The notes below the pieces were generated by a model. That model made no database searches. It was not told the origin of the DNA and saw only the letters and a list, made by a program, of their open reading frames with translations. This document shows positions 22,548 to 31,732 of a stretch of DNA of 64,000 nt, piece after piece. The DNA is taken from assembly GCF_017876315.1 (NCBI RefSeq), contig NZ_JAGINU010000001.1, positions 4,216,001 to 4,280,000 on the forward strand, given 5' to 3'. Each line of letters opens with the position of its first letter. The stretch's first letter is position 1. A program made the translations under genes and the position numbers. The stretch is from Pseudonocardia parietis (GTDB lineage: Bacteria; Actinomycetota; Actinomycetes; Mycobacteriales; Pseudonocardiaceae).

Positions 22548-24203
22548 CTAGACCAGCCCGTGCTCGTAGGCGTACGCGGTGGCCGCTGACCGGGACGAGA
22601 CGTCCAGCTTGGTGAAGATGTTGCTCAGGTGCCGGGCCACCGTCTTCTCGCTGAGGAACAGCTCCGCGGCTATCCCCCGGTTGGCCATACCCGTCGCCAC
22701 CAGCCGGAGCACCTGCAGCTCCCGTCCGGTGAGCGTGCCCGCCGTCCGGGTGGCCGGGTTGCGCGCCAGTGTCTCCACCCGCACCACATCGGGCACCGCT
22801 CCGAGCCGCTGGAACATCGCCCGCGCCGCGTCCAGTTCCATGGCTGCGCCGTCCTGGTCGCCGAGCTTGCGGCAGGCCAGTCCCAGCAGCACCCTGACGC
22901 GTGCGGCCTCGTACGGCGCGTCGAGCCCGTGCCAGGTCGTCCACCCCCGGCGCAGAGCCTGCAGGGCAGCTCGCCCGTCGCCCTCGTCGAGCAGGACCGC
23001 GCCGACCGCGTGCGCGGCCGCCGCGCGCAGCATCGGTGCGTCGAGGTCGGCGGCGATCCGCGACAGCTGGTCGGCGCCGAGCCGAGCCGCTGCGAGGTCC
23101 CCGGCGACCAGCATGATCTCGACATACGCGGGAAGGAGGGTGGCCCGGCCGGCCCGGTCGCGGGCTTCGTCCACGACCCGGCGGATCGCGGCCCGAGCGG
23201 CACCGACGTCGCCCTGGGCCAGCCGCAGCAACGCCAGTCCGGGCTGCGGCTCCCGACCCACCCGGTTGGCCTCGCGGTAGAGGCGTTCGGCCGCTGCGTT
23301 CTCGCCGCGCAACCGGTACAGCTCGGCCAGTTGGTAGAACGCCGCGCCCACCGCCGGATGCCCCGGCCCGCGGAGGAAACGATCACAGGCCCGCCGGGCC
23401 TCGTCCGTCGCGTCCGACCAGGCCCCGTGCAACGCCATGAGCTCGGCCCTGTGCACCAGACACTGACCGCGAAAGCGGTCCAGATCCGGCCGGGACGCAC
23501 ACCAGCGCGCCAGCGCCGCGGTCCACTCCTGCGCCCGGCGCAGGTCGAAGACCTCCTGGCACCCCTCGATCACGGTGCAGTACGTGTCCCCGGCCACGAT
23601 CGCGGACACCTCGCCGGCTGTCACCGCGACCATGGCCTCGTCCAGCAACGCCACACCCTCCACGGGCTCTCCCAGCCGGATCAGCGCCCGGCCCTGGCCC
23701 ACCCGGGCCATCGTCACCAGATCCGCCTCGCCGAAGCGCTCGCCGATGTCGGCCGCCCGGCCGAACGCCGCACAGGCGGTCGGGTATTCGCCCTCGAAAG
23801 TGGCGCGCAGTGCCGGCGGGTACAGCAGGTACCCCCGCTCCACGCAGTCGTGCCGGCCGTCGTCGAGCAGCCGGCGGCCCCGAGCCACCCAGCCACCGCC
23901 GCGGGCCGGCTCACCGGAGTTCACCAGGTGGAAGGCCAACCAGAACGCACACCGCGCCGCCCGAACCGGGTCGTCCCGCCGCACCCACTCGTGGTGCGCC
24001 CGGGTCAGCAGTTCCGCGCCGGCCTCATCCCTACCGATCAGATACGCCGCCGTCGCGAGCGGTTCGAGGTCCGCCGGCTCCAACGGAGACGACCGGTCCG
24101 CCGCGGTGAAGACCTCGTAGGCCTCCGCCCACGCCCCCCGCCGGTACGCGCCACGAGCCCGGTCACGCACATCCGGCTCGCCGGCGCGGTCCTCCTCGAC
24201 CAT
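22548..24203 (-). CDS. LuxR-family regulator with TPR-like sensor region
   Basis: A 551-aa protein. Residues about 1-470 are helical TPR-like repeats (for example YRRGAWAEAYEVFTAADRSS and GAAFYQLAELYRLRGENAAA). The C-terminal LuxR helix-turn-helix covers about 488-551: LTGRELQVLRLVATGMANRG, IAAELFLSEKTVARHLSNIF. It has no AAA ATPase domain, unlike MalT-type regulators. ATG 24203 gives the family length; upstream residues look unrelated. It probably controls the downstream methyltransferase gene, since small-molecule methyltransferases next to such regulators are common; this is inference. Confidence 0.82.
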   Translation of the reverse strand: MVEEDRAGEPDVRDRARGAYRRGAWAEAYEVFTAADRSSPLEPADLEPLATAAYLIGRDEAGAELLTRAHHEWVRRDDPVRAARCAFWLAFHLVNSGEPARGGGWVARGRRLLDDGRHDCVERGYLLYPPALRATFEGEYPTACAAFGRAADIGERFGEADLVTMARVGQGRALIRLGEPVEGVALLDEAMVAVTAGEVSAIVAGDTYCTVIEGCQEVFDLRRAQEWTAALARWCASRPDLDRFRGQCLVHRAELMALHGAWSDATDEARRACDRFLRGPGHPAVGAAFYQLAELYRLRGENAAAERLYREANRVGREPQPGLALLRLAQGDVGAARAAIRRVVDEARDRAGRATLLPAYVEIMLVAGDLAAARLGADQLSRIAADLDAPMLRAAAAHAVGAVLLDEGDGRAALQALRRGWTTWHGLDAPYEAARVRVLLGLACRKLGDQDGAAMELDAARAMFQRLGAVPDVVRVETLARNPATRTAGTLTGRELQVLRLVATGMANRGIAAELFLSEKTVARHLSNIFTKLDVSSRSAATAYAYEHGLV

Positions 24204-24397
24204 GTGCACCTCCAGCCCCGTGCGCCGGTACCGCCGACCCGTCAAGGATCCCTCCCGACGGTCGACGCCGCCCTCGACTTCCGGCCGGGCGCGCTCCCCG
24301 ACCAGGACGACGACCGGGGCAACCGCCCATACCCGGCGCGGTCCCACCCGGTCGGTTAGCGTCCCCGGCGCACGCGAACGGACGAGGAGGTCCGCGT

Positions 24398-26062
24398 ATG
24401 TCGACGACCGGGTCCCAGCGGGATCGGACCGAGGACGAACGGGAGTCGAGCGGCGATCCCCCGGTCGGCACCGGTGGGGCGACGGCCGCGGACGGCCGTC
24501 CACCCGGGCGGACCTGGGCGCTGCGGGGCCTCGGACTCCTGCTCGGCGGGCTGACCTGGTTGCTGCTCGGAGCCGCCGAGACGCTCGAGCCGGACGCCCG
24601 CACGGTCGCCGCCGTCGGCGTGCTCATGGCGACGTGGTGGGTCACCGAGGCGATCCCGCTGTCGGCGACGGCGCTGATCCCGATCATCGCGTTCCCGGCG
24701 TTCGGCGTCCTGCCCGTCGCCGAGGCCACCGCGGCCTACGGCGACGACATCGTCTTCCTGTTCCTGGGCGGGTTCCTCATCGCGATCGCGATGCAGAAGT
24801 GGAACCTGCACCGGCGGATCGCGCTGCTCACGTTGCGGGCGGTCGGCACGTCACCGACCCGGATCGTGCTCGGGATGATGATCGCGACGTCGTTCCTGTC
24901 GATGTGGGTGTCGAACACCGCGACGACGCTGATGATGCTGCCGATCGCGCTGTCGGTGCTGGCGCTGGTGGCCGAGCGGGCCGGCAGCGCGGGCGACGAG
25001 GTCCGGCGCGGCGCCCCGCTCACCGAGACGCTGCGCGACCCGGCGGTGCGGACGTTCGGGGTCGGGCTGGTGCTGTCGGTGGCCTGGTCGGCGTCGATCG
25101 GCGGGCTCGGCACCCTGCTCGGCAGCCCGCCGAACGCCATCGTCGCCGCCTACATCTCCGGCGAGCTGAACCGCGAGATCAGCTTCCTGGGCTGGATGCA
25201 GCTCGGCGTCCCGATCGTCGTGGTGTTCATCGGGCTGGCCTGGTTGCTCATCACCCGGGTGCTGTTCCGCAGCGGCCTGACCGAGATCCCCGGCGGCCGG
25301 GAGATGATCCAGCAGCAGCTGCACGAGATGGGGCCGACCAGCCCCGCCGAGAAGCGCGTGCTCGCGGTGTTCGCCGGGGCCGCTTTCCTCTGGATCGTGC
25401 CCGGCATCCTGTCCGAGTTCGGCGCCGTCGAGGCCGTCCTGCCGTGGATCGGCGACCTCGACGACACCGCGATCGCGATCGCTGCCGGGCTCGTGCTGTT
25501 CCTGCTCCCGGCGGCCACCACGCCACCCGACGAGCCGACGTCGGACGAGTCCGGCGGATCACGGACCTACCGGATGCTCCTGGTCTGGGACGACGCCCAG
25601 AAGGGCCTGCCCTGGGGCGTACTGCTGCTGTTCGGGGGCGGCCTGGCCCTGGCGGGCGCCGTGTCGGCCAGCGGCCTGGACGAGTTCATCGGGGCGAGCG
25701 TCGCCGGCCTCGGCGTGCTGCCGATCCTGCTGCTGGTCGCGGCCGTGGTCACGATCGTGCTGCTCCTGACCGAGCTGACCAGCAACACCGCCACCGCGGC
25801 GACGTTCATCCCGGTGCTGGGCGGTGTCGCGCTGGGCATCGGCGCCGACGCGACGACCCTGCTCATCCCGGCCGCGCTGGCCGCGACCTGCGCGTTCATG
25901 CTGCCCGTCGGCACCCCGCCGAACGCCATCGTGTTCGGCTCCGGGGTGGTGACGATCGGCCAGATGGCCCGCGGCGGGCTGGTGCTCAACGTCGTCGGCG
26001 TCGTGCTGATCACGTTGTTCGCCTGGTTGCTCGGGGGCTGGGCGCTCGGCCTGCAGTTCTGA
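24398..26062 (+). CDS. SLC13/DASS family sodium:dicarboxylate-type carrier
   Basis: A 554-aa integral membrane protein with about 11-12 helices. The duplicated sodium/substrate SNT motifs of the family are both present: WVSNTATTLMMLPIALS in the first half and LTSNTATAATFIPVLGG in the second. A hydrophilic N-terminal tail of about 35 residues precedes the first helix. It likely imports di- or tricarboxylates or sulfate with Na+. GAGGAGGT precedes ATG 24398. It is divergent from the LuxR gene, with a 194-bp intergenic region in which I see no clear operator. Confidence 0.9.
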   Translation: MSTTGSQRDRTEDERESSGDPPVGTGGATAADGRPPGRTWALRGLGLLLGGLTWLLLGAAETLEPDARTVAAVGVLMATWWVTEAIPLSATALIPIIAFPAFGVLPVAEATAAYGDDIVFLFLGGFLIAIAMQKWNLHRRIALLTLRAVGTSPTRIVLGMMIATSFLSMWVSNTATTLMMLPIALSVLALVAERAGSAGDEVRRGAPLTETLRDPAVRTFGVGLVLSVAWSASIGGLGTLLGSPPNAIVAAYISGELNREISFLGWMQLGVPIVVVFIGLAWLLITRVLFRSGLTEIPGGREMIQQQLHEMGPTSPAEKRVLAVFAGAAFLWIVPGILSEFGAVEAVLPWIGDLDDTAIAIAAGLVLFLLPAATTPPDEPTSDESGGSRTYRMLLVWDDAQKGLPWGVLLLFGGGLALAGAVSASGLDEFIGASVAGLGVLPILLLVAAVVTIVLLLTELTSNTATAATFIPVLGGVALGIGADATTLLIPAALAATCAFMLPVGTPPNAIVFGSGVVTIGQMARGGLVLNVVGVVLITLFAWLLGGWALGLQF

Positions 26063-26260
26063 GCGATGGCGCGGCCGATGGCGAGGCACGGGCGCGATCC
26101 CTCATCGTGACGAGGTGCCGACCGGCCCGCGCCGCTACCGTGGGTCGCTCTTCGACCGATACGCCGCGCCGCGATGGCGTTCACACCGATGCGCGCCTCT
26201 CGGGGCGGCGCCTGCCGGAGCATCGCCGGAGTACACCCGCGTGCCGCATCGGAGGCCGTC

Positions 26261-26752
26261 ATGTCCAGGAAGATCGTCGACTGCCGCGACGTACCGAGCG
26301 AGGTCGGCTGCACGCTGACCCTCACCGGTGACGAGGCCGAGGTGGTGACGGCCGCCTGTATGCACGCCGTCGCCACCCACGGCCACACCGACGGTCCCGA
26401 GCTGCGCGACGCGGTCCGCGCGAGCCTGCGGGATGCGCCGCTCGAGGCGGGCGAGGGATCGTTCCTGCAGCTCATCGAGTTCGGCACGGACCGGATCGAG
26501 GAGTTCGACGACGTGGTCGGGACCTGGATGCGTGAGATCGGTACCGACCGGACCGCGCAGTGGTACGTGCTGGCCGCGGATCGGGAACGCCCGGGCGTCT
26601 ACGTCGAGGTCGTCGGCTTCCCGAGCCACGAGGAGGCCATGCGCAACTCGGAGCACCCCGCGACCGCGCGGATCGCCAAGCGGATGCGGGAGATGGCGAC
26701 GGGCGAGCCGGCGTTCCGCAATCTCGACGTGGTCAGCTCCCGCACGCCGTGA
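26261..26752 (+). CDS. DUF1059 domain protein with a C-terminal ABM-like region
   Basis: A 163-aa protein. The first 60 residues match the DUF1059 pattern of small metal- or ligand-binding proteins (SRKIVDCRDVPSEVGCTLTL, then AACMHAVATHGHTDGPELRD). The rest (FLQLIEFGTDRIEEFDDVVG to FPSHEEAMRNSEHPATARIA) resembles a ferredoxin-like dimeric alpha-beta barrel such as the antibiotic-biosynthesis-monooxygenase family. GGAGG lies 6 nt before ATG 26261. A strong terminator follows. Function unknown. The 198 bp before it hold no recognised gene. Confidence 0.7.
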   Translation: MSRKIVDCRDVPSEVGCTLTLTGDEAEVVTAACMHAVATHGHTDGPELRDAVRASLRDAPLEAGEGSFLQLIEFGTDRIEEFDDVVGTWMREIGTDRTAQWYVLAADRERPGVYVEVVGFPSHEEAMRNSEHPATARIAKRMREMATGEPAFRNLDVVSSRTP

Positions 26753-26777
26753 GCGGCGGCCGGACGGGCGAATGAGA

Positions 26778-26810
26778 CCGGCCCCGCCGCGGTGGTCGCG
26801 GCGGGGCCGG
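26778..26810. terminator. Bidirectional hairpin terminator
   Basis: CCGGCCCCGCCGCG (26778-26791), GTGGT loop, CGCGGCGGGGCCGG (26797-26810): a perfect 14-bp inverted repeat between the convergent DUF1059 and mpa genes. Confidence 0.75.
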
Positions 26811-26828
26811 TGTCGGGCCGTGCGGTGT

Positions 26829-28646
26829 CTACAGGTACTGGCCGGTGTTCGACGCGGTGTCGATCGCGCGGCCGGTGGCCTCGTTCTTCCCGGTGACCAG
26901 CGTGCGGATGTAGACGATCCGCTCGCCCTTCTTGCCCGAGATCCGGGCCCAGTCGTCCGGGTTGGTGGTGTTGGGCAGGTCCTCGTTCTCGGCGAACTCG
27001 TCGACGATCGCGTCCAGCAGGTGCTGGACCCGCAGGCCCGGCTGGCCGGACTCGAGCACCGACTTGATCGCGGACTTCTTCGCCCGGTCCACGATGTTCT
27101 GGATCATCGCGCCGGAGTTGAAGTCCTTGAAGTAGAGGGTCTCCTTGTCACCGTTGGCGTAGGTGACCTCCAGGAACCGGTTCTCCTCCGACTCGTCGTA
27201 CATCCGCTCGGTGATCCGCTGGATCATCCCGTCCACGCAGGCCTTGCGGCTGCCGCCGAACTCGGCGACGTCGTCGGCGTGGATGGGCAGCGTCTCGGTG
27301 ATGTACTTGGAGAAGATGTCCATCGCGCCCTCGGCGTCCGGACGCTCGATCTTGATCTTCACGTCGAGCCTGCCGGGCCGCAGGATCGCCGGGTCGATCA
27401 TGTCCTCACGGTTCGAGGCGCCGATGACGATGACGTTCTCCAGTCCCTCGACGCCGTCGATCTCGGCGAGGAGCTGGGGCACGATCGTCGTCTCGACGTC
27501 GGAGGAGACACCGGAACCACGGGTCCGGAAGATCGAGTCCATCTCGTCGAAGAACACGATCACGGGGGTTCCGGCCGAGGCCTTCTCCCTGGCCCGCTGG
27601 AAGATCAGCCGGATGTGCCGCTCGGTCTCGCCGACGAACTTGTTGAGCAGCTCCGGGCCCTTGATGTTGAGGAAGAACGCGCGCCCCTCGTCCGGGTCGT
27701 CGCCCCGCTGGCCGGCGATCTTCTTCGCCAGCGAGTTCGCGACGGCCTTCGCGATGAGCGTCTTGCCGCAACCGGGCGGCCCGTACAGCAGGACGCCCTT
27801 CGGCGGGCGCAGCTCGTACTGGGTGAACAGCTCGGTGTGCAGGAACGGCAGCTCCACCGCGTCCTGGATCTGCTCGATCTGCCGGGACAGGCCACCGATG
27901 TCGGAGTAGGAGATGTCCGGCACCTCCTCCAGGACGAGGTCCTCGACCTCGGCCTTGGCGACCCGCTCGTAGGCGTAGCCCGCCCGCGAGTCGACCATGA
28001 GGGAGTCACCGGCCTTGAGCGCGCTGACGCCCTCCTCCTGGCCGAGGTCGAACAGCGGTGCGGCAAGCCAGACGACCCGCTCCTCGTCGGAGTGGCCGAT
28101 CACGAGGCCACGGCCTGCCGCACCGTCCTCGCTGGGCCGGGAGACGATCTCCCGGAGCGAGTACAGGTCGCCGACCTGCTCGAAGCCCATGGCCTCGACC
28201 ACGGTCAGCGCCTCGTTCAACCGGACGGACTGTCCGCTGCGCAGCTCGGTGCCGTCCACCGCGGGCGACACCGGGACACGCATCCGGCGACCCGAGGTGA
28301 ACACGTCCACCGTCTCGTCGTCGTAGCGGCCCAGGAAGACGCCGTACCCCGACGGCGGCTGGGCCAGCCGGTCGACCTCCTCGCGGAGCGCGACCAGTTG
28401 CCCCCGTGCCTCCTTGAGGGTCTCGGTGAGCTTCTCGTTGCGGGCGTTGAGGGCGGAGAGCCGGCTCGTGGTCTCGGCCAGACGCTGCTCCAGCACCCGG
28501 GCATGCCGGGGTGTCTCGGTCAGCCGCTGACGCAGCGTCGCGATCTCGTTCTCGAGGTGACGGATGTGCTCGGCGGCCTCAGCTGGGCTGAGGTCGCGAC
28601 CAGACTCGAAATCCCGCCTGCCGGGACCATCGTCGTAGGGATTCAC
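26829..28646 (-). CDS. mpa: Proteasome-associated ATPase Mpa (ARC)
   Basis: A 605-aa AAA+ unfoldase forming a hexamer on the 20S proteasome. The N-terminal coiled coil (about 22-95: AAEHIRHLENEIATLRQRLT, ALREEVDRLA) captures Pup. Two OB folds follow (about 97-240). The AAA domain has Walker A GPPGCGKT (289-296) and Walker B VIVFFDEMDS. The C-terminus is NTGQYL, matching the Gln-Tyr-Leu docking tail that opens the PrcA gate. ATG 28646. In most actinobacteria mpa directly precedes dop; here nine genes and about 10 kb lie between. Confidence 0.96.
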   Translation of the reverse strand: MNPYDDGPGRRDFESGRDLSPAEAAEHIRHLENEIATLRQRLTETPRHARVLEQRLAETTSRLSALNARNEKLTETLKEARGQLVALREEVDRLAQPPSGYGVFLGRYDDETVDVFTSGRRMRVPVSPAVDGTELRSGQSVRLNEALTVVEAMGFEQVGDLYSLREIVSRPSEDGAAGRGLVIGHSDEERVVWLAAPLFDLGQEEGVSALKAGDSLMVDSRAGYAYERVAKAEVEDLVLEEVPDISYSDIGGLSRQIEQIQDAVELPFLHTELFTQYELRPPKGVLLYGPPGCGKTLIAKAVANSLAKKIAGQRGDDPDEGRAFFLNIKGPELLNKFVGETERHIRLIFQRAREKASAGTPVIVFFDEMDSIFRTRGSGVSSDVETTIVPQLLAEIDGVEGLENVIVIGASNREDMIDPAILRPGRLDVKIKIERPDAEGAMDIFSKYITETLPIHADDVAEFGGSRKACVDGMIQRITERMYDESEENRFLEVTYANGDKETLYFKDFNSGAMIQNIVDRAKKSAIKSVLESGQPGLRVQHLLDAIVDEFAENEDLPNTTNPDDWARISGKKGERIVYIRTLVTGKNEATGRAIDTASNTGQYL

Positions 28647-28851
28647 GGCAGCCTCCCTCCGTGTTCCGTCTCACCACGGTACCCCGGGCGGGGGAACCGC
28701 GGCGGTGCGTCGAACCGGTGATCCGGGCCTCAACCGGTCGGCACCGTGTGGCCACTCTGCGGCTTCTCGGCCGTAACCGCCACGTTCGCATGGGGAGGAT
28801 CGTGTGAAGTTCTTGTTCGCACCCGGGCGCGTCGCGGCCGGAACGTGGCAT

Positions 28852-29778
28852 TCAGCGGCTGGTCGGGCGGCGTTGCGGGCGGGGCGGGCTGACCCCGTCG
28901 GCCAGCCGGCGACTCGTCACCAGGAACGCCGTGTGCGCGATCATCCGGTGCTCCGGGCGGACGGCCAGGCCCACCACGTGCCAGGGGCGGACCATCGCCT
29001 CCCAGGCCTCCGGCTCGGTCCAGCACTGCATCTCGCGCAGCTTCTCGGTGAGCACCGACAGCTGCGTCGTGGTGGCGACGTACCCGACCAGGATCCCGCC
29101 GGGCACGAGGCTCTCCCGCACCGTGTCGAGCACCTCCCACGGCGAGAGCATGTCGAGCACGACGCGGTCGACCTCGCCGTGGTGCTCGCGGATGTCGCCG
29201 ACGGTCAGGTCCCAGTGCGGCGGGCGCTCGCCGAAGAACTTCTCGACGTTGCTCACCGCGTGCGGGGCGTGGTCGTCGCGGACCTCGTAGGAGATCACCC
29301 GGCCGGTCGGCCCGACGGCCTGCAGCAGCGAGCAGGTCAGCGCACCGGACCCGGCACCGGCCTCCAGCACCCGGGCGCCGGGGAACACGTCGCCCCACAT
29401 CAGGATCTGCGCGGCGTCCTTCGGGTAGATCACCTGCGCGCCACGCGGCATGGAGAGCACGTAGTCGGCCAGCCGCGGACGCAGCGCCAGGTATCCGGTG
29501 TTGGCCGCGGAGTGGACGAGGCTGCCCTCGGGGGCGCCGATGATGTCGTCGTGCTCGATCTGGCCGCGATGGGTGTGGTAGGCACCACCCTTGTCGAGGA
29601 CGATCGTGTAGTGCCTGCCCTTCGGGTCGGTCAGCTGGACCCGGTCCCCCGCCCGGAACGGCCCGCCACGGCGCGGCGGTACCCACTCCGCGGTGGGTTC
29701 GTCGGCGGGTGGGGCGTCGGGAGCGGCGTGGCCGGGCAGGTCGTGCACGGTCGACGACGCTAACGACGCCCGCGACAC
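28852..29778 (-). CDS. trmI: tRNA (adenine-58-N1)-methyltransferase TrmI
   Basis: A 308-aa SAM-dependent enzyme that makes m1A58 in the tRNA T-loop. The N-terminal FxxGDRVQLTDPKGRHYTIVL block and the SAM motif VLEAGAGSGALTCSLLQAVG are characteristic, as are AQVIYPKDAAQILMWGDVFP and VDRVVLDMLSPWEVLD. I chose GTG 29778; GTG 29748 is an alternative. It is divergent from the RecB-like gene by 65 bp, the same order as I recall in mycobacteria. The 205 bp between its stop and mpa's start hold no gene. Confidence 0.9.
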   Translation of the reverse strand: MSRASLASSTVHDLPGHAAPDAPPADEPTAEWVPPRRGGPFRAGDRVQLTDPKGRHYTIVLDKGGAYHTHRGQIEHDDIIGAPEGSLVHSAANTGYLALRPRLADYVLSMPRGAQVIYPKDAAQILMWGDVFPGARVLEAGAGSGALTCSLLQAVGPTGRVISYEVRDDHAPHAVSNVEKFFGERPPHWDLTVGDIREHHGEVDRVVLDMLSPWEVLDTVRESLVPGGILVGYVATTTQLSVLTEKLREMQCWTEPEAWEAMVRPWHVVGLAVRPEHRMIAHTAFLVTSRRLADGVSPPRPQRRPTSR

Positions 29779-29843
29779 CCGCCGCACGCGGGGCGCCCGG
29801 CCGCCCGCCGGGAACCGTCGGTCCTCTCGCCTAGCCTGCCGAT

Positions 29844-30740
29844 GTGACCGCACCGGACGCCGCGCCCGCCACCGCCGGGGAGCTCCCCCGGCCGCCCGCG
29901 CTCTCGCCGTCGCGGGCGGCGGACTTCCGGCGCTGCCCGCTGCTCTACCGGTTCCGGGCCGTGGACCGGCTCCCGGAGCCGCCGTCGACGGCACAGATCC
30001 GCGGCACGCTCGTGCACACCGTGCTGGAGCGGCTGTTCGCCCACGAGCCGGCCGGGCGGACACCGGAGGCGGCACGGGAGCTGCTCGGCCCGTGCTGGGA
30101 CGAGCTCGCCGACACCCGGCCGGAGGTCGCGGCGCTGTTCGAGGGCCCGGCGGACCCGGCGCTGGCGGTCTGGCTGGACTCGGCGTCCGCGCTGCTGGAC
30201 ACCTACTTCACGCTGGAGGACCCGGCCGCGGTGCGGTCGACGGCGGTGGAGGCCCGGATCGAGACGGAGCTGGTCATGGGCGGGGGGCTGGTCACGGGCG
30301 GGGATCCGGTCCCGCTGCGCGGCATCCTGGACCGGCTCGACGAGGGCCCGGACGGCACGCTGCGGGTGATCGACTACAAGACCGGTGCGACGCCCGGCGA
30401 GGGCTTCGAGGGCTCGGCGCTGTTCCAGCTCAAGTTCTACGCCCTGGCCGTGCTGCTGGCCCGCGGCCGCGTCCCGGACGAGCTGCGGCTGCTCTACCTC
30501 GCCGACGCCACCGCGCTCACCTACCGGCCCGACGAGGCCGAGCTGTGGCGCTTCGCCCGGCTGCTCGACGCCGTGTGGACCGCGATCCGCCGGGCCGCGC
30601 CGACCGGGGACTTCCGGCCCAACAAGGGCTCGGCGTGCCGTACGTGCGACCACCGGGCGCGGTGCCCGGCCTGGGACGGGACGCCGCCGCCCTACCCCGG
30701 CTGGCCCGGGGACGGCCGGGCCGGCAACGACCCGGCATGA
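29844..30740 (+). CDS. RecB family exonuclease (PD-(D/E)XK, Fe-S type)
   Basis: A 298-aa single-domain nuclease. The catalytic core is VIDYKTG (about residue 174), with an upstream acidic residue in LRGILDRLDEG. One Cys near the start (DFRRCPLLYRF) and three near the end (CRTCDHRARC) match the four-cysteine iron-sulfur clamp of AddB/Cas4-type nucleases. It is not fused to a helicase. GTG start at 29844. The thioesterase gene overlaps its end by 4 bp. Role in DNA repair is inferred from the family. Confidence 0.88.
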   Translation: MTAPDAAPATAGELPRPPALSPSRAADFRRCPLLYRFRAVDRLPEPPSTAQIRGTLVHTVLERLFAHEPAGRTPEAARELLGPCWDELADTRPEVAALFEGPADPALAVWLDSASALLDTYFTLEDPAAVRSTAVEARIETELVMGGGLVTGGDPVPLRGILDRLDEGPDGTLRVIDYKTGATPGEGFEGSALFQLKFYALAVLLARGRVPDELRLLYLADATALTYRPDEAELWRFARLLDAVWTAIRRAAPTGDFRPNKGSACRTCDHRARCPAWDGTPPPYPGWPGDGRAGNDPA

Positions 30741-31585
30741 TCGCGGGCGTGACACCCGTGATCCCTCCCGGCCCCTTCTACCTGCCCCACGGCGAGCACA
30801 CCGATCCCGGCGGCGAGAGCGTCGGCGAGTTCGAGGCGACGCCGTCGACCACCGGGCCCTGGTACGCCGACGCCCAGCACATGGGACCGCCGTCCGCGCT
30901 GCTCGCCCGGGCGCTCGAGCGGCTGCCCGCGTCCCGCCCGGACGGGGCACCGATGCGGGTCGCGCGGGTCACCGTCGAGGTGCTCGGGATGGTGCCTGCC
31001 GGCCCGGTGACGGTGACGGCGCAGGTCGAACGGCCCGGGCGGACCATCGAGCTGCTCTCGGCGACGATGCGGGCCGGTGGACGCGACGTCCTGCGTGCCC
31101 GGGCCTGGCGGCTCGCCGCCGGGGACACCGCGGCCGCCGCCCGGGAGACGGTCGCGCCGCTCCCCGGCCCGGAGGAGGGCACGCCCCGGACCGCTCTGCC
31201 CGACGGCTGGCTCCCCGGTTTCCTCGACGCCGTCGAGTGGTGCTGGCTGGACAAGGCCGCGCTGGACGAGCCGGGGCCCGCGCGCGCCTGGATCCGGATG
31301 CGGGTCCCGCTGGTCGACGGCGAGGACCCGACCCCGCTGCAGCGGCTGATGGTCGCCGCGGACTGCGCGAACGGCGTCGCCGCGCCGCTGGACGTGCGGG
31401 ACTGGCTGTTCGTCAACACCGAGCTGTCGGTGCATCTGCACCGCGAGCCCGCGGGTGAGTGGTTCGGTGTCGACGGGGCCACCGTGGTCGGCCCGGAGGG
31501 CCTGGGTACCTGCTCCGCGACGCTGTTCGACACGACCGGGCACACCGGCCGGATCGCCCAGGCGCTGACGGTCCGCGCCCGCTAG
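30737..31585 (+). CDS. Thioesterase family protein (TesB-like double hot-dog)
   Basis: A 282-aa protein resembling actinobacterial acyl-CoA thioesterase-like proteins with two hot-dog halves: first about 20-120 (GPWYADAQHMGPPSALLARA, RVARVTVEVLGMVPAGPVTV), second about 175-280 (LQRLMVAADCANGVAAPLDV, WLFVNTELSVHLHREPAGEW). ATG 30737 overlaps the RecB gene stop as ATGA; GTG 30748 is possible. The acyl substrate is unknown. A 64-bp palindrome starts 8 bp after the stop. Confidence 0.8.
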   Translation: MIAGVTPVIPPGPFYLPHGEHTDPGGESVGEFEATPSTTGPWYADAQHMGPPSALLARALERLPASRPDGAPMRVARVTVEVLGMVPAGPVTVTAQVERPGRTIELLSATMRAGGRDVLRARAWRLAAGDTAAAARETVAPLPGPEEGTPRTALPDGWLPGFLDAVEWCWLDKAALDEPGPARAWIRMRVPLVDGEDPTPLQRLMVAADCANGVAAPLDVRDWLFVNTELSVHLHREPAGEWFGVDGATVVGPEGLGTCSATLFDTTGHTGRIAQALTVRAR

Positions 31586-31592
31586 GCCGGCC

Positions 31593-31656
31593 TCACACCC
31601 CTTCGCCGCGCCACACACCCGCTGCAACAGGTGTGCAGTGCCGCGAAGGGGTGTGA
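31593..31656. repeat. 64-bp two-tier palindrome
   Basis: Outer arms TCACACCCCTTCGC (31593-31606) and GCGAAGGGGTGTGA (31643-31656) are a perfect 14-bp inverted repeat. Inside is a second pair, CACACC (31614-31619) and GGTGTG (31630-31635). It lies just past the thioesterase stop and before a separate terminator hairpin. Only one copy is in the window. It could be a terminator or a dispersed palindromic element. Confidence 0.55.
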
Positions 31657-31673
31657 AGTCCCCATCGACGACG

Positions 31674-31714
31674 ACGGCGGCCCGCCACGGAGCGAGTCCG
31701 TGGCGGGCCGCCGT
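31674..31714. terminator. Hairpin terminator of the his and thioesterase genes
   Basis: ACGGCGGCCCGCCACGGA (31674-31691), GCGAG loop, then its exact 18-bp complement (31697-31714). It lies 19 bp from the hisG stop, between convergent genes. Confidence 0.8.
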
Positions 31715-31732
31715 CCGTGGGGAACGGACGTC

